Below, piece after piece: positions 22,430 to 34,049 of a stretch of 64,000 nt of DNA. Every line of letters begins with the position of its first letter. The first letter of the stretch is position 1. The stretch is from Physcia stellaris (lineage: Eukaryota; Ascomycota; Lecanoromycetes; Caliciales; Physciaceae). Where the stretch lies: the NCBI GenBank assembly GCA_018902385.1, contig JABSSW010000005.1, positions 930,001 to 994,000 on the forward strand, in the 5' to 3' direction. The notes beneath the pieces were generated by a model. It saw nothing but the letters and a program-made list of their open reading frames with translations. It was not told the DNA's origin and did no database searches. Made by a program: the position numbers and the translations under genes.

Positions 22430-25400
22430 CTAGTAAGTTTCCCATAATAAAAGGTTCGCCATTCACCCTGGTTAATTGTGCGAAAATGATACTCTTGAGC
22501 GGAACGGTATAGTTGTGAGTCAAGATCTACATTGAAACTCATCTCCCACTTTAATCCTGGCCCACGACTTAATCCGAACGTCATTCAATCAATTTTACTT
22601 GTATTGTTCCCAGTATAATGTTGAAACCATTTGTACATACTTAATTGATAATATGGCTGTAACAGAGCGTTAGCTTTATTGTCTACACCTAGTGAGGAAA
22701 TCTTTAGAGACTTGCCGGGTATATCAAAAGGCCCATAAAGCCATTGATATTACACTTACCAGCAAGTACGAGGATGATTAGGGAGACTGCGAATAAAGTT
22801 TCCTTTTCTCCTACATGGGGTTAAATACTATTTGGACTACTGATTAACGTCATAGTTTGCTGCATTATGGTTTGAAGACTGAAAGCAGCTGTTATTGGGG
22901 GCTGGGTTCTCGTTAAATCCAAATTCACTTTCACGCACTAGGGATGTATGGTTTTGATAAATTAGAAGAAGTTTGCAGCGACATTCTCTGTATATGTATT
23001 TAAGCTCGTCTACTCCGAAAAGCTTGAACAGTAACGATGGATCAAGTGACGGACTATATTTGCAGTCACTGAACAGGAACTCATGTCAGGCTATCTTTGA
23101 ACTGCACGAAAAGAACATCTCGCATTGAAATTTAGAGTCAAGAATTGTAGTCTGGCGTGCAATACCGAAAGGGTATCAAGTTCTGTGAACAGGTCAACAT
23201 CTGGCCAAGTCGCTTATGTTTTTTTCTGAAAGCTCGGCGTGTGTATGAGCTCAAAGTCATACATGTCTCAATTTACTGTTCATGGTTAGCTTTGGTTTTC
23301 AGGTTGAGATACATCTAGCTTTGTCTTCAATGTCTCGAAATCGTTGTTCAAGTTGGCGAACTGACAAACAAACTGAGACATGTTTCGCATTATAATTCGC
23401 TTATTTATAAGATTCTGCTGTACTTCATAGGCTTTTTTAATCTATTCACAACTTCAACATAGAAAAATATCATCATTTCTCTCCGACGCCTTCAAGCAAT
23501 AGTGGCTTCAGTAGCTCGAGAGTCTCAGATCAGAATTAAAAACAAGTCAATTCGCAATCCTGTCACGAACGATCGATCGGCTTATCTATATTTTCTCTGT
23601 CGTCTATTTTTCCGATCATATTATTTAGCTTCGAGATCTTAAATCAAACTGCGTTTCAGATTCGCGAAACAATTTTGAGTCGCTCGTCTGCTCAAGGTAA
23701 CCCTCAGCGTGATCACACATGATTCGATCTCATCTTTAAAGGTTGTCAATTTAGTTGCGTTCTCAATTCCATTTTAAATTTCGACACATTAAGTCACATT
23801 TTCGTTAATGATAATCTATTAGTCCTTGCTATTCCTGCTGCGCGAAGGCGACAGAAAAGAAACAATAATCCAAACGACGCGAAAGAGCACGCAAAAAGTG
23901 ATTCGAAAAAAGAAATCAAGAAAGAAGAAATCGAGAAAAGCGACACTGTTGAAGAAAAAGCAGACGACGCTGAAAAAGAAAATAGATGATGAAAAGAATA
24001 AAATAAAAAAAAAACAACGAACGACGTGATTTCGAAAAAGAAGAAATAACTAGCAGCAGAGACGAGAATCGCAAAAAATGTGCAGAATATATTCTAACAG
24101 ATAATTATGATCACAAGCACTGATATAATCGATTTGTAAATTTCGAATATCTTGTTCAATCAGAATTTTATTTTTCTTATCGGAGTGCTCAAAGAGCCAA
24201 AGCATCGCGTACTTCACCTTTAGAAAATTTAGTTCTTGGTTCGGAAAAGAAGTATTGAGAACATGACTTTCTTATGAAAGTTCTAACGTCGAAGACGTGA
24301 GTCACAGATCGTACGTCACAAGTACAAATCACTACTTATTCTGTCAAGAAAAATTAATTGTTGACATCATTTCTGAAGTCTATTTTGTGTAGCTTCTGTT
24401 GTGTCTCATCACTAGAAATTCATGAATTATTGATGAATCGAAAGATATTCTAAAGAAACAATCGCTGAAGAGCAGAAAGTTTCTCGCATCCATTAATAAC
24501 ATAAGTGTACGAGAAGAACGAACATAAAACTTGATGTATCTTGACAAACATGCGAAGCTTGAAAAGAAATAGAAATTTTCGAAACAAAAAATCTATTATT
24601 CTATTGAAGAAAATCGAAAATCGTAGTGTTATTCACGATATTTTTCGGAGTGTTAATGTCATAATTTTATTTTTTGAATGAAAACATCAAGGTTCTCTCT
24701 GCTCTTTTTTCACTGTAAGATTAATGTTTTTTTTCATTTCTCGTCGTTCTTCCGCTCGTTCAAGCAGACGCAGATAGCAATCATAAGAATCAAATTCATT
24801 TCAGGCGCACAATTCACATAATAGATCTGACGATCAGAAATCAGTTGATCAAAATTCATGAAACTTTTTTCAATGTTTGCAATCGAACGTTCGTTCAGAA
24901 TGATTTCAACTGATCGATCAATTCAATTTCTTTTCAATTGCAATGTGATCGATGCGTCATTCGATTTGTTGATGAAACTGATTTCGTTTCTACTGAACAT
25001 CAAGAAGAATTTGTCTTTGATTTGTCTCTCTGTCAGCGCAGCTCTACGGTTTTTTTTGCAGTGTGAAAACGTTGTCGAATTCAATCTCACATACGATGAA
25101 AAAATCAGTCTCATCAGATGCCTTTTCGATGAAACTTTTGTTGATGACAAACAATTTATTCTTAAGATGAAACAACTTTCTATCGATGACGTCGATGAAA
25201 ATCTTTCGATCGAAAATGAACATGATTTTGCTTTTGCACTTGCATACATCGCGTTCGTTCGTGTCGATGATGCTGAAATCGTCGTCAGTAAAAAAATCAG
25301 ACATCACGTCTTTTTCTTTCATCTTCAGAGTGACGAGTTGAGACTGACAGAACTCTATGAGCACATCGAGAAATGAATTGAACGATTGAAAAGTCATTGC

Positions 25401-26112
25401 AGCGAAATGACTGTTGTGTCGATGACGACTATCGACGCTGATGACTGATTATTATTCGTGAGACGAGTATCTATGCAGCGATCGCAGAAATCGTGAGAAT
25501 ATAAACAGAAAAAAGAAGTATTTAATGATCAGTTCGACTCTAAGCGAAAATTGCTGATCACTCTAGTAGACAAAGAGCTGATGTATGTTTTCAATCTCGT
25601 CAAGTGTCATTGCGTGAAGCGTCGATCACTCTCAGTCGCGATCTCGAACTACTGCGACAATCAATCACAGAGAAGTGACATCGATTGCACTCGCCATTTT
25701 GATATTTACTTCGCGTCACTCATCGTTATTCTACGTCTGAACAAATATCGACAAATCAGATCAAACATGAAGACAGCGATGAACGTGTATTAGTGTTGAA
25801 ATGTACAACGTGACGATTGATGATTCGTGTTAAACAATTCGTCAACGATAAGCGAAATGTGACGGCTCAGTCTCAAAGACTTAGCAACAGATCTTCTAGA
25901 GTAGAAGTTCGTCTTTATCTAGCACACCTCTAGATTCTACTTCTCTAGATGATCACTAACTTATTTTGATACAGTTCTGAACACGAAATAATTAAATCTC
26001 AACATATAGGACCGCTTCTTCATGTCTATGCCTTTTCTTCCATTCGAGAGCGTGTCAGTCAGACTTCTCATCTTTCTGTGAGACACAGTTTGACACAGAT
26101 GAAACAGCAAAA
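22430..26112. other. Transitional, progressively AT-rich gene-poor region
   Basis: Between island 1 and element A. Composition drifts toward AT-rich, with GG/CC becoming scarce from about 23.8 kb, though not as extreme as blocks I and II. A purine-rich stretch at 23850-24030 encodes only Lys-rich low complexity. One longer frame at 24858-25376 is listed separately. No known gene or repeat family recognised. Confidence 0.5.
24858..25376 (+). CDS. Hypothetical ORF, 172 aa, Gly/Pro/Trp-free
   Basis: ATG-started frame. The product begins with a mixed hydrophobic/basic region and continues as an acidic, Leu/Phe-rich segment; no Gly, Pro or Trp. No family recognised. Overlapping frames on the minus strand (24923-25249, 25044-25397) are also open, which weakens the coding case, since GG/CC-poor DNA rich in TCG/CGA tends to stay open in several frames. 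Confidence 0.2.
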   Translation: MKLFSMFAIERSFRMISTDRSIQFLFNCNVIDASFDLLMKLISFLLNIKKNLSLICLSVSAALRFFLQCENVVEFNLTYDEKISLIRCLFDETFVDDKQFILKMKQLSIDDVDENLSIENEHDFAFALAYIAFVRVDDAEIVVSKKIRHHVFFFHLQSDELRLTELYEHIEK

Positions 26113-26221
26113 TCTAACATCCACTCTAACGGTACCGGTGCACCGGTACCGCAAATTTTGGTGAGTGGGGTTAGGGTTAACTAGCTCCGGTACCGATGAA
26201 ATGTTCAGCCAGCGGTACCGG
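26113..26221 (+). repeat. Terminus of element A: palindrome plus telomere-like tract
   Basis: From the outside inward: TCTAACATCCACTCTAAC (26113-26130), a perfect 20-bp palindrome GGTACCGGTGCACCGGTACC (26131-26150), then TTTTGGTGAGTGGGG, the telomere-like GGGGTTAGGGTTA (26167-26179), and a second weaker hairpin with CCGGTACCG/CGGTACCGG arms (26187-26195, 26213-26221). The half-palindrome GGTACCGGTGC is the same word found in the satellite units that follow. Ordinary host DNA lies immediately to the left. Confidence 0.8.
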
Positions 26222-27715
26222 TGCGAGTTCTCGATGAAAACTTAACATATGACAAATCTGAAAGCAGTTCTGAAATCAGCATGAAAAAACGCATCATTTT
26301 CATATATATAATGTCCCGATTGGGCTAGCGGTTGATTTTATAAAAAATTTTCAAGCAAGATTTTCGAAAATTTCGACTAAGTCCCGAGATTCTTGCGGTA
26401 CCGGTGCTGTTTCTCGATGAATACTTGACGTATCGTAATTTTGAGACCAGTTTTGAAATCTACAAGAAAAACGGAATAAAAAAGTGGTGGGGTTGAGCCG
26501 GATCGGGTTAGCGTCTGATTTGTTACGAATTTTTCGAATTTTGATAACTCGAAAATTCGACTAAGTTTCGAGATTCTTGCGGTACCGGTGCTGTTTCTCG
26601 ACGAATATTTGACGTATCGTAATTTTGAGACCAGTTTTGAAATCTACAAGAAAAACGGAATGATAAAGTGGTGGGGTTGAGCCGGATCGGGTTAGCGTTT
26701 GATTTGTTACGAATTTTCGAATTTTGATAACTCGAAAATTCGACTAAGTTTCGAGATTCTTGCGGTACCGGTGCTGTTTCTCGACGAATATTTGACGTAT
26801 CGTAATTTTGAGACCAGTTTTGAAATCTACAAGAAAAACGGAATGATAAAGTGGTGGGGTTGAGCCGGATCGGGTTAGCGTTTGATTTGTTACGAATTTT
26901 TCGAATTTTGATAACTCGAAAATTCGACTAAGTTTCGAGATTCTTGCGGTACCGGTGCTGTTTCTCGACGAATATTTGACGTATCGTAAATCTGAAATCA
27001 GTCTTGAAATCTACAAGGAAAACTGAATGAAAAAGTGGTGAGATTGGGCCGAATCGGGCTAGCGGCTAATTTGTTACGAATTTTTCGAATTTTGATAACT
27101 CGAAAATTCGACTAAGTCCCGAGATTCTTGCGGTATCGGTGCTGTTTCTCGACGAATATTTGACGTATCGTAATTCTGAAATCAATTTTGAAATCTACAA
27201 GAAAAACTCAATAAAAAAGTGATGAAATTGAGCCGGATCGGGTTAGCGGCTAATTTGTTACGAATTTTTCGAGTTTTGATAACTCGAAAATTCGATCGAG
27301 TTTCGAGATCTTTGCGGTATCGATGCTGTTTCTCGATGAATATTTGACGTATCGTAATTCTGAAATCAGTTTTGAAATCTACAAGAAAAACTCAATGATG
27401 AAAAGATGAAGTTGAATCGAATCGAGTTAGAAACTAATTTGTTACGAATTTTTCGAGTTTTGATAATTCGAAAATTCGATTAAGTTTCGAGATTCTTGCG
27501 ATATCGATGCTTTTTCTCAATGAATATTTGACATATCGAAAATTTGAAATCAGTTTTGAAATTTACGTTAAAAATAAAATAAAAAAGTGATAATGTTTAG
27601 TCAAATCGAATTAGTGTTTAATGTTTTACGAATTTTTCGAATTTTTTTATCTCGAAACTTTAATTAAATTTCGAGAATTTTGCGATAACGCAATCGTTTC
27701 TAAATTTGTACATGA
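26213..27715 (+). repeat. Satellite array A, about 183-bp units with GGTACCGGTGC cassette
   Basis: About eight tandem units; cassette starts near 26213, 26396, 26579, 26762, 26947, 27130, 27314 and 27497 give a period of about 183 bp. Each unit reads cassette, then TGTTTCTCGACGAATATTTG, a middle block with CCAGTTTTGAAATCTACAAG and GAGCCGGATCGGGTTAG, and an end with CGACTAAGTTTCGAGATTC. Units nearest the terminus are GC-balanced and nearly identical; they become stepwise AT-rich away from it (GGTACCGG to GGTATCGG to GATATCGA). Changes are mostly CC to TC and GG to GA. Homologous arrays with a different cassette occur at 34.05-35.39 and 38.4-39.2 kb in opposite orientation. Confidence 0.85.
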
Positions 27716-27769
27716 ACGTTAATTGAATTAAAATAATAAAATAACAAATATATTAATATCAAATCAACA

Positions 27770-28640
27770 AAATTCATGCACGAATATAATTTAATTCATG
27801 CACGAATATAATTTAATTCATGCACGAATATATTTTAATTGATGCACGAATATATTTTAATTAATGCACGAATATATTTCAATTCATGCACGAATATAAT
27901 TTAATTCATGCACGAATATAATTTAATTCATGCACGAATATAATTAAAATTCATGCACGAATAAATAAAAATTCATGCACGAATATAATTTAATTCATGC
28001 ACGAATATATTTTTAATTCATGCACGAATATATTTTAATTCATGCACGAATATTTTTTAATTCATGCACAAATAAAATTTAATTCATGCACGAATAAATA
28101 AAAATTCATGCACGAATATAATTTAATTAAATGCACGAATATATTTTAATTAAATGCACGAATATATTTTAATTAAATGCACGAATATAATTTAATTCAT
28201 GCACGAATATATTTTAATTTATGCACAAATAAATAAATATTCATGCACGAATACATTTATTAACTTTAACAATACAAATTTACTTTTACACAAATCATTT
28301 AATTAATTGCGCGAATAAATAAATATTCGTGCATGAATAAATAAATATTCGTGCATGAATAAATAAATATTCGTGCATGAATAAATAAATATTCGTGCAT
28401 CAATAGATAAATATTCATGCACGAATAAATTTAATATTTGTAACAATACAATTTAATTTTTACACGAATCAATTTAATTTTCGCACGAACAAAAAAAAAT
28501 TCGTGCATGAATAAATAAATATTCGTGCATGAATAAATAAATATTCGTGCATGAATAAATAAATATTCATGCATGAATAAATAAATATTCATGCATGAAT
28601 AAATAAATATTCATGCACGAATAAATTTAATAAATTTAAT
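27770..28640 (+). repeat. Minisatellite of element A, TTCATGCACGAATATAATTTA type
   Basis: Several dozen imperfect units of roughly 20-22 bp. The core TTCRTGCAYGAA is palindromic or nearly so and is separated by AT spacers such as TATAATTTAA or TAAATAAATA. From about 28320 units appear mainly as the reverse complement (TTCGTGCATGAA). The same minisatellite lies at 32.17-33.59, 36.16-36.59 and 37.27-37.76 kb, always between the satellite array side and the leader of an OrsD frame. It contains no GG or CC. Confidence 0.85.
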
Positions 28641-29166
28641 AATAAAATTTTATTCTTTTTGCAATATATAAACAACGAAATTTTGTCTTTAATTCTTTTT
28701 CAATCGTTCACATTTTTCACATTTTCACACATTTACACACGAAACATACACACGATACACATATTGACAACAAATTTACAAAATACACATACGAAACACA
28801 CATACAACATACATATTCAAACGATATACACAAAACACAAACACGAAACACACGCACGAAATATATACACGCAACATATACACAACACATACACATTTAC
28901 AATTTTCACACGAATTACATACGCGAAATACAACACAAAAACATTAAAAAATCTTTGAACGTTAAGTTTATTTCAATTTGTTAATTTGTTTTTTGATTTT
29001 TTTGATTTTATTGTTTTATTGTTTTATTGTTTTATTGTTTTATTGTTTTATTGTTTTATTGTTTTATTGTTTTATTGTTTTTTGTTTTATTGTTTTATTG
29101 CTTTACTGTTTTATTGTTTTATTGTTTTATTGTTTCTTTTTATTTTCAAGAAAAAAACTTTTCAAA
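28641..29166 (+). promoter_or_regulatory. Leader of OrsD-type gene, copy A
   Basis: Upstream segment shared by three copies (also 31629-32165 and 35539-36150 on minus). It starts with a TATATAAA-like box (GCAATATATAAACAACG), continues through about 300 bp rich in ACACA/ACACGAA, then TTCAATTTGTTAATTTG, and ends in an 8-bp microsatellite (TTTTATTG)n at about 29005-29135, directly before the ATG at 29167. It reads as promoter plus long pyrimidine-biased 5' leader. Long open frames across the microsatellite (LLFYCFIV repeats) are a by-product of an 8-bp repeat. Confidence 0.6.
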
Positions 29167-30526
29167 ATGTCGTTTTACGATATCAACAATTCTAACGTCA
29201 TTGACAACGTTGAACGAATTAACGATTTTCTTTATTACAATAAAGAATTCAAAATCGTTTTTTGTACAAAATGTCACGTCGTTATAAACAACGAAAACAA
29301 CGACAAATCAATTACTCATTTCAATTCTAACGTTCAACATCGAAATTTAACTTTCAACGAGAAAAAATCAATTATAAACGACTTGAAAAATTACACACTT
29401 GTTTGACGAAAGATATTGAAATTCCTCAAAATTTCAAGCATTTTTTCCGTTTTTGTACACATATAACGACGCTTTTTCGTGTAAAAAGTGTTCGTATGTT
29501 GTACGTAAAAAAAAAAAATGAGTACTCATTGTAATCAACAACACAATGACAAAAAAACAAAACAATCAACAGAAACGTTTTATAATTCGAACGTATACGC
29601 GCAAATTTTTACAACAAATCGATATCGAAAATTTTTCGCTGTTTTATTCAACGACAATCAAATCAACGTTACACGTCAAAATTCAACGTTACAAACAAAT
29701 TTTACAAACGACGAAACAAATCAAATCAACGAATATAATCAACAGTTAAACGATATCAAAATGCAATCGATTCAACGAAACGAAACGACACAATTCAAAG
29801 AATACAATTTGTTTTTACAACAATCATATTTTCACGAATATCTTGAAAACAAAAACATTGACGAATTAATTCAATCTGTTAATACAAAATTCTTGAAACA
29901 ACACGAACAATTACGATGTTTACACGAATTAACGATTGAACTCGCAATTAAATCGAACGAATTAATTCAAAAATTCGATATTCGATTAAAACAATTGTTA
30001 CATACAGATAAAGCAATCGATATTGCTTTACATAACAAAAAAATGAATCCGTTTCAAGAATTGCAAAATACGTCGTCAACTCAAGATTATTATTCGACGT
30101 TTGCAGATTTAATCTGTTATATTTATTATTCAATCGAAATTGAAAAATCGAATTATTCGCAACCGATTATTACAACGAAAATTGCTCAATCTATTCGATT
30201 AATTACGCAACTTTTGTCTCGAATCAACGAAATTGACAACAAAAAACAACAAGACGAATTTAAACAAATAATTAAAACGTCTATTATTCGATTAACGTTT
30301 GAATTGTTATGTCAAAAAACAGAACAAAAACGTCTCGACAAACACGCAACGTTTGACAGTATTGTTGTCACGTTTTTTATTTGCAAATCAATAAGTTCTG
30401 TTCATAAAACGTTCATTAAAACGTCAATGATCGAAAAATTATGCAGCAAACTTCTTTACATGCTTCGATATTTTTTTATGTTATACGTCAATTATCGAAA
30501 CGAATTAAACAACAACGATGAAAACG
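29167..30526 (+). pseudogene. OrsD-type (DUF3505) zinc-finger protein, N-terminal part, copy A, broken
   Basis: ATG at 29167 encodes a start matching copy B (MSFYDINNSNV...). The first CxxC...H...H finger is present in residues about 30-60; the frame is then interrupted near 29.40-29.52 kb and resumes from 29518 with the region after the second finger. Copy A reaches about 270 bp further downstream (30256-30526) than copy B, encoding a segment with LTFELLCQKTEQKRLDKHATFD and a hydrophobic Leu/Tyr-rich stretch. It ends at 30526, where inverted copy B begins; the apparent last 25 codons of the frame after that point are antisense of copy B. The family (PF12013, OrsD) occurs in large fungal proteins, including, as I recall, ones related to telomere-linked helicases; no helicase region is present here. 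Confidence 0.65.
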
Positions 30527-30527
30527 G
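30526..30527. other. Tail-to-tail junction of elements A and B
   Basis: Plus-strand homology to copy A ends at about 30526; from 30527 rightward the sequence is the reverse complement of copy B, beginning with GTTTAAATTCGTCTTG, which corresponds to positions 30247-30263 of copy A. The two arms differ at many codons and carry different cassettes, so this is not a recent perfect palindrome. Confidence 0.7.
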
Positions 30528-31628
30528 TTTAAATTCGTCTTGTTGTTTTTTGTTGTCAATTTCGTTGATTCGAAACAAAAGTTGCGTAATTAATCGAATA
30601 GATTGAGCAATTTTCGTTATAATAATCGATTGCGAATAATTCGATTTTTCAATTTCGATTGAATAATAAATATAACAAATTAAATCTGCAAACGTCGAAT
30701 AATAATCTTGATTTGTCGATGTATTTTGCAATTCTTGAAACGAATTCATTTTTTTGTTATGTGACGCAATATCGCTTGCTTTATCTGTATGTAACAATTG
30801 TTTCAATCTGATATCGAATTTTTGAATTAATTCGTTTGATTCGATTGCAAGTTCAATCGTTAATTCGTGTAAATAACGTAATTGTTCGTGTTGTTTCAAG
30901 AATTTTGTATTAACAGATTGAATTAAATCGTCAATGTTTTTGTTTTCAAGATATTCGTGAAAATACGATTGTTGTAAAAACAAATTGTATTTTTTAAATT
31001 GTGTCGTTTCGTTTTGTTGAATTGATTGCATTTTGATATCGTTTAATTGTTGATTGTATTCGTTTATTTGATTTGTTACGTCGTTTGCATAATTGACATC
31101 AATTGTTGTGTAATCGTTATTCGAAATATTCGTGTTATTTGAAAAATTAACAGCGAAATATTTTTTGTATCGTCCAGATGTAAAAATTTGAGCGTAAATG
31201 TTTGATTCGTAATTTTTTTCTTTGTTTTTTGAAATATTCTTGATGTTATGTTGTTGATTCAAATGTGTACGTATTTTTTTATCGTTTCGTACAACGTACG
31301 AACATTTAGAGCAAGAAAACGCATCGTTATACGTATATAAATACGAAAAAAAATGTTTGAAATTTTTCGAAATTTTGACGTCTTTAATCGATACAAGTGA
31401 ATATGTTTTCAACGTGTTACTGATTTCTTTTTTTTCGTTGAACGTTAAATTTCGATGTTGAATATTTGACTTGAAATGTGCATCGAAATTGTCGTTTTTA
31501 TCGTTGTTTAAAACGTCGTGACATTTAGAACAAATAACGATTTTGAAATCTTTATTGTAATAAAGAAAATCGTTAATTTGTTCAACGTTGTCAACAACGT
31601 TAGAATTGTTAATATCGTAAAATGACAT
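30527..31628 (-). CDS. OrsD-type double zinc-finger protein, N-terminal part, copy B
   Basis: Open frame from ATG 31628, about 367 codons of genuine homology before the inverted junction (the frame runs on to 30492). It shows two fingers: C33-x2-C36-x14-H51-x6-H58 and C106-x2-C109-x12-H122-x4-H127, matching the OrsD/DUF3505 pattern (CxxC ... HxxxxH twice). Then come SNIYAQIFTSGRYKKYFAV and LLQQSYFHEYLENKNIDDLI, regions that follow OrsD in large fungal proteins. One Gly, and Pro/Trp almost absent, as the DNA lacks GG and CC. Differences from copy A are largely conservative (I/V, D/E, S/T, K/R), suggesting past selection on the protein. Truncated at its C-terminus by the junction. Nucleic-acid binding is inferred from the fingers. 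Confidence 0.7.
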
Positions 31629-32165
31629 TTTGAAAAATTGATTTTTTTTGTCTTAAAATTGAAAGAAAAAAGAATTAAAAACGTAAACAAAAAACAAAAA
31701 TCAATAAAACAATAAAACAATAAAACAATAAAACAATAAAACAATAAAACAATAAAGCAATAAAACAATAAAACAATATAACAATAAAGCAATAAAGCAA
31801 CAATAAAAAAACAATTGAAAAAACAAACAAAAAACAAATTAACAAATTGAAATAAACTTAACGTTGAATTTTTTTTTGTATTGTATTTTGCGTATGTAAT
31901 ACGTGTAAACGTTGTACGTGTATATATGTTGTAAATATGTTGCGTGTGTATATTTCGTGCGTGTGTTTTCTGTTTGTGTTTTGTGTATATCGTTTGAATA
32001 TGTATGTCGTATGTGTGTTTCGTGTGTGTATTTTGTATGTTTGTTGCGAATATATGTATCGTGTGTATGTTTCGTGTGTAAATGTGTGAAAATGTGAAAA
32101 ATGTGAATGATTGAAAAGAAATTACAGAGAAAATTTCGTTGTTTATATATTGCAAAAAAATAAAA
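31629..32165 (-). promoter_or_regulatory. Leader of OrsD-type gene, copy B
   Basis: Same plan as copy A, read on the minus strand: TATATAAACAACGAAATTTT at the distal end, an ACACGAA-rich 5' leader and the TTTTATTG microsatellite at about 31700-31810 before the ATG. Confidence 0.6.
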
Positions 32166-32169
32166 TTTT

Positions 32170-33590
32170 GTTATTGAATTGATTAAATTTATTCGTGCAT
32201 GAATATTTATTTATTCATGCATGAATATTTATTTATTCATGCACGAATATTTATTTATTTATTTATTCGTGTAAAAATTAATTTGTATTGTTAAAACTAT
32301 TAAATTTATTCGAATATTTATTTATTCATGCACGAATAATTTATTCGTGTGAATATTTATTTATTCATGCACGAATATAAATTTATTCGTGCACGAATAT
32401 TTATTTATTCGTGCATGAATTAAATTGATTCGTGTAAAAATTAATTTGTATTGTTAAAATTATTAAATTTATTCGTGCATGAATATTTATTTATTCGTGC
32501 ATGAATATAAATTTATTCGTGCATGAATATAAATTTATTCGTGCATGTATTAATGTTTATTAAATTTAATATTAAATTTATTCGTGCATGAATATAAATT
32601 TATTCGTGCATGAATATTTATTTATTCGTGCATGTATTAATGTTTAATATTTTTATTATTAAATTTATTCATGCATGAATATTTATTTATTGTTGCATGA
32701 ATATTTATTTATTCGTGCATGAATATTTATTTATTTGTGCGTGTATTAATGTTTAATATTTTTATTATTAAATTTATTCGTGTATGAATATTTATTTATT
32801 GTTGCATGAATATTTATTTATTCGTGCATGAATATTTATTTATTGATGCACGAATATTTATTTATTCATGCACGAATATTTATTTATTCATGCACGAATA
32901 TTTATTTATTCGTGCATGAATTAAATTGATTCGTGTAAAAATTAATTTGTATTGTTAAAATTATTAAATTTATTCGTGCATGAATATTTATTTATTCGTG
33001 CATGAATATAAATTTATTCGTGCATGAATATAAATTTATTCGTGCATGAATATTAAATTTATTCGTGCATGAATATAAATTTATTCGTGCATGTATTAAT
33101 GTTTATTAAATTTAATATTAAATTTATTCGTGCATGAATATAAATTTATTCGTGCATGAATATAAATTTATTCATGCATGAATATTTATTTATTCGTGCA
33201 TGAATATAAATTTATTCGTGCATGAATATAAATTTATTCATGCATGAATATTTATTTATTCGTACATGTATTAATGTTTATTATATTTAATATTAAATTT
33301 ATTCGTGCATGAATATAAATTTATTCATGCATGAATATTTATTTATTCGTACATGTATTAATGTTTATTATATTTAATATTAAATTTATTCGTGCATGAA
33401 TATTTATTTATTCGTGCATGAATATAAATTTATTCGTGCATGAATATTTATTTATTTGTGCATGTATTAATGTTTAATATTTTTATTATTAAATTTATTC
33501 GTGCATGAATATTTATTTAATCGTGCATGTATTAATGCGTATTATTTTTAATATTAAATTTATTCGTGCATGAATTAAAAAATTAATATT
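32170..33590 (-). repeat. Minisatellite of element B
   Basis: Longest copy of the TTCRTGCAYGAA minisatellite, about 1.4 kb, mostly TTCGTGCATGAA separated by TATTTATTTA or TATAAATTTA. A higher-order pattern is visible: a spacer containing TGTATTAATGTTTA and TTTAATATTAAA recurs every 150-250 bp (for example 32545, 32630, 32745, 33090, 33265, 33350, 33465, 33525). Confidence 0.8.
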
Positions 33591-33698
33591 TTTAAATTTG
33601 TTCATATTGTTTATTCAATCTATATATTCTTGTTGATTTCAATTTTTATTTTAAAATATCAACATTTTCTTGAAAATATCTCAAAACAAATTCACATT

Positions 33699-33965
33699 AT
33701 GTCTACAATGTCAAACACAGATTTTGTTGAATATTTAGAATATATTCTTGACAGCAATTTCGATTCGATTGTATCAACAATGACAAACGAAAATTTACGA
33801 AATCAATTCGAATATTTTCTCGATTCTAATTTCGATTATATTTTGACAACAATTTTCGACGTTTTGTCATTATTATCGAAACAAAACACGTTTACATTCG
33901 ACGAAATATGCACAATTATTCACAATATGTTTAAATCAACATTTCGACGAAATGTTGATTTTTAA
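33699..33965 (+). CDS. Small acidic ORF of element B, 88 aa
   Basis: ATG at 33699 begins MSTMSNTDFVEYLEYILDSN. The protein is short, acidic and helical-looking, with two similar segments (YLEYILDSNFDSIV and QFEYFLDSNFDYIL) and a basic end (KSTFRRNVDF). It lies between minisatellite and satellite array and is transcribed toward the array. A positional counterpart, also starting MST, sits in element C at 37920-38177, but sequence similarity between the two is weak. No family recognised. Confidence 0.35.
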   Translation: MSTMSNTDFVEYLEYILDSNFDSIVSTMTNENLRNQFEYFLDSNFDYILTTIFDVLSLLSKQNTFTFDEICTIIHNMFKSTFRRNVDF

Positions 33966-34049
33966 CAAATTTATCAAAACAATGTGAGTTTTCTTGATTT
34001 GATATTAATGTTTTTGTTGTTTTATTATTTTATTCAATTAACGTTTATA

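Noticed and set aside
28980-29160. Long frames with LLFYCFIV repeats (also near 35557-35797 and in the region 31700-32155)
   Set aside because: They are translations of the 8-bp microsatellite TTTTATTG, whose three-unit period keeps all frames open; not genes.
30530-30606. C-terminal 25 residues of the forward OrsD frame
   Set aside because: They are antisense of inverted copy B beyond the junction at about 30526.
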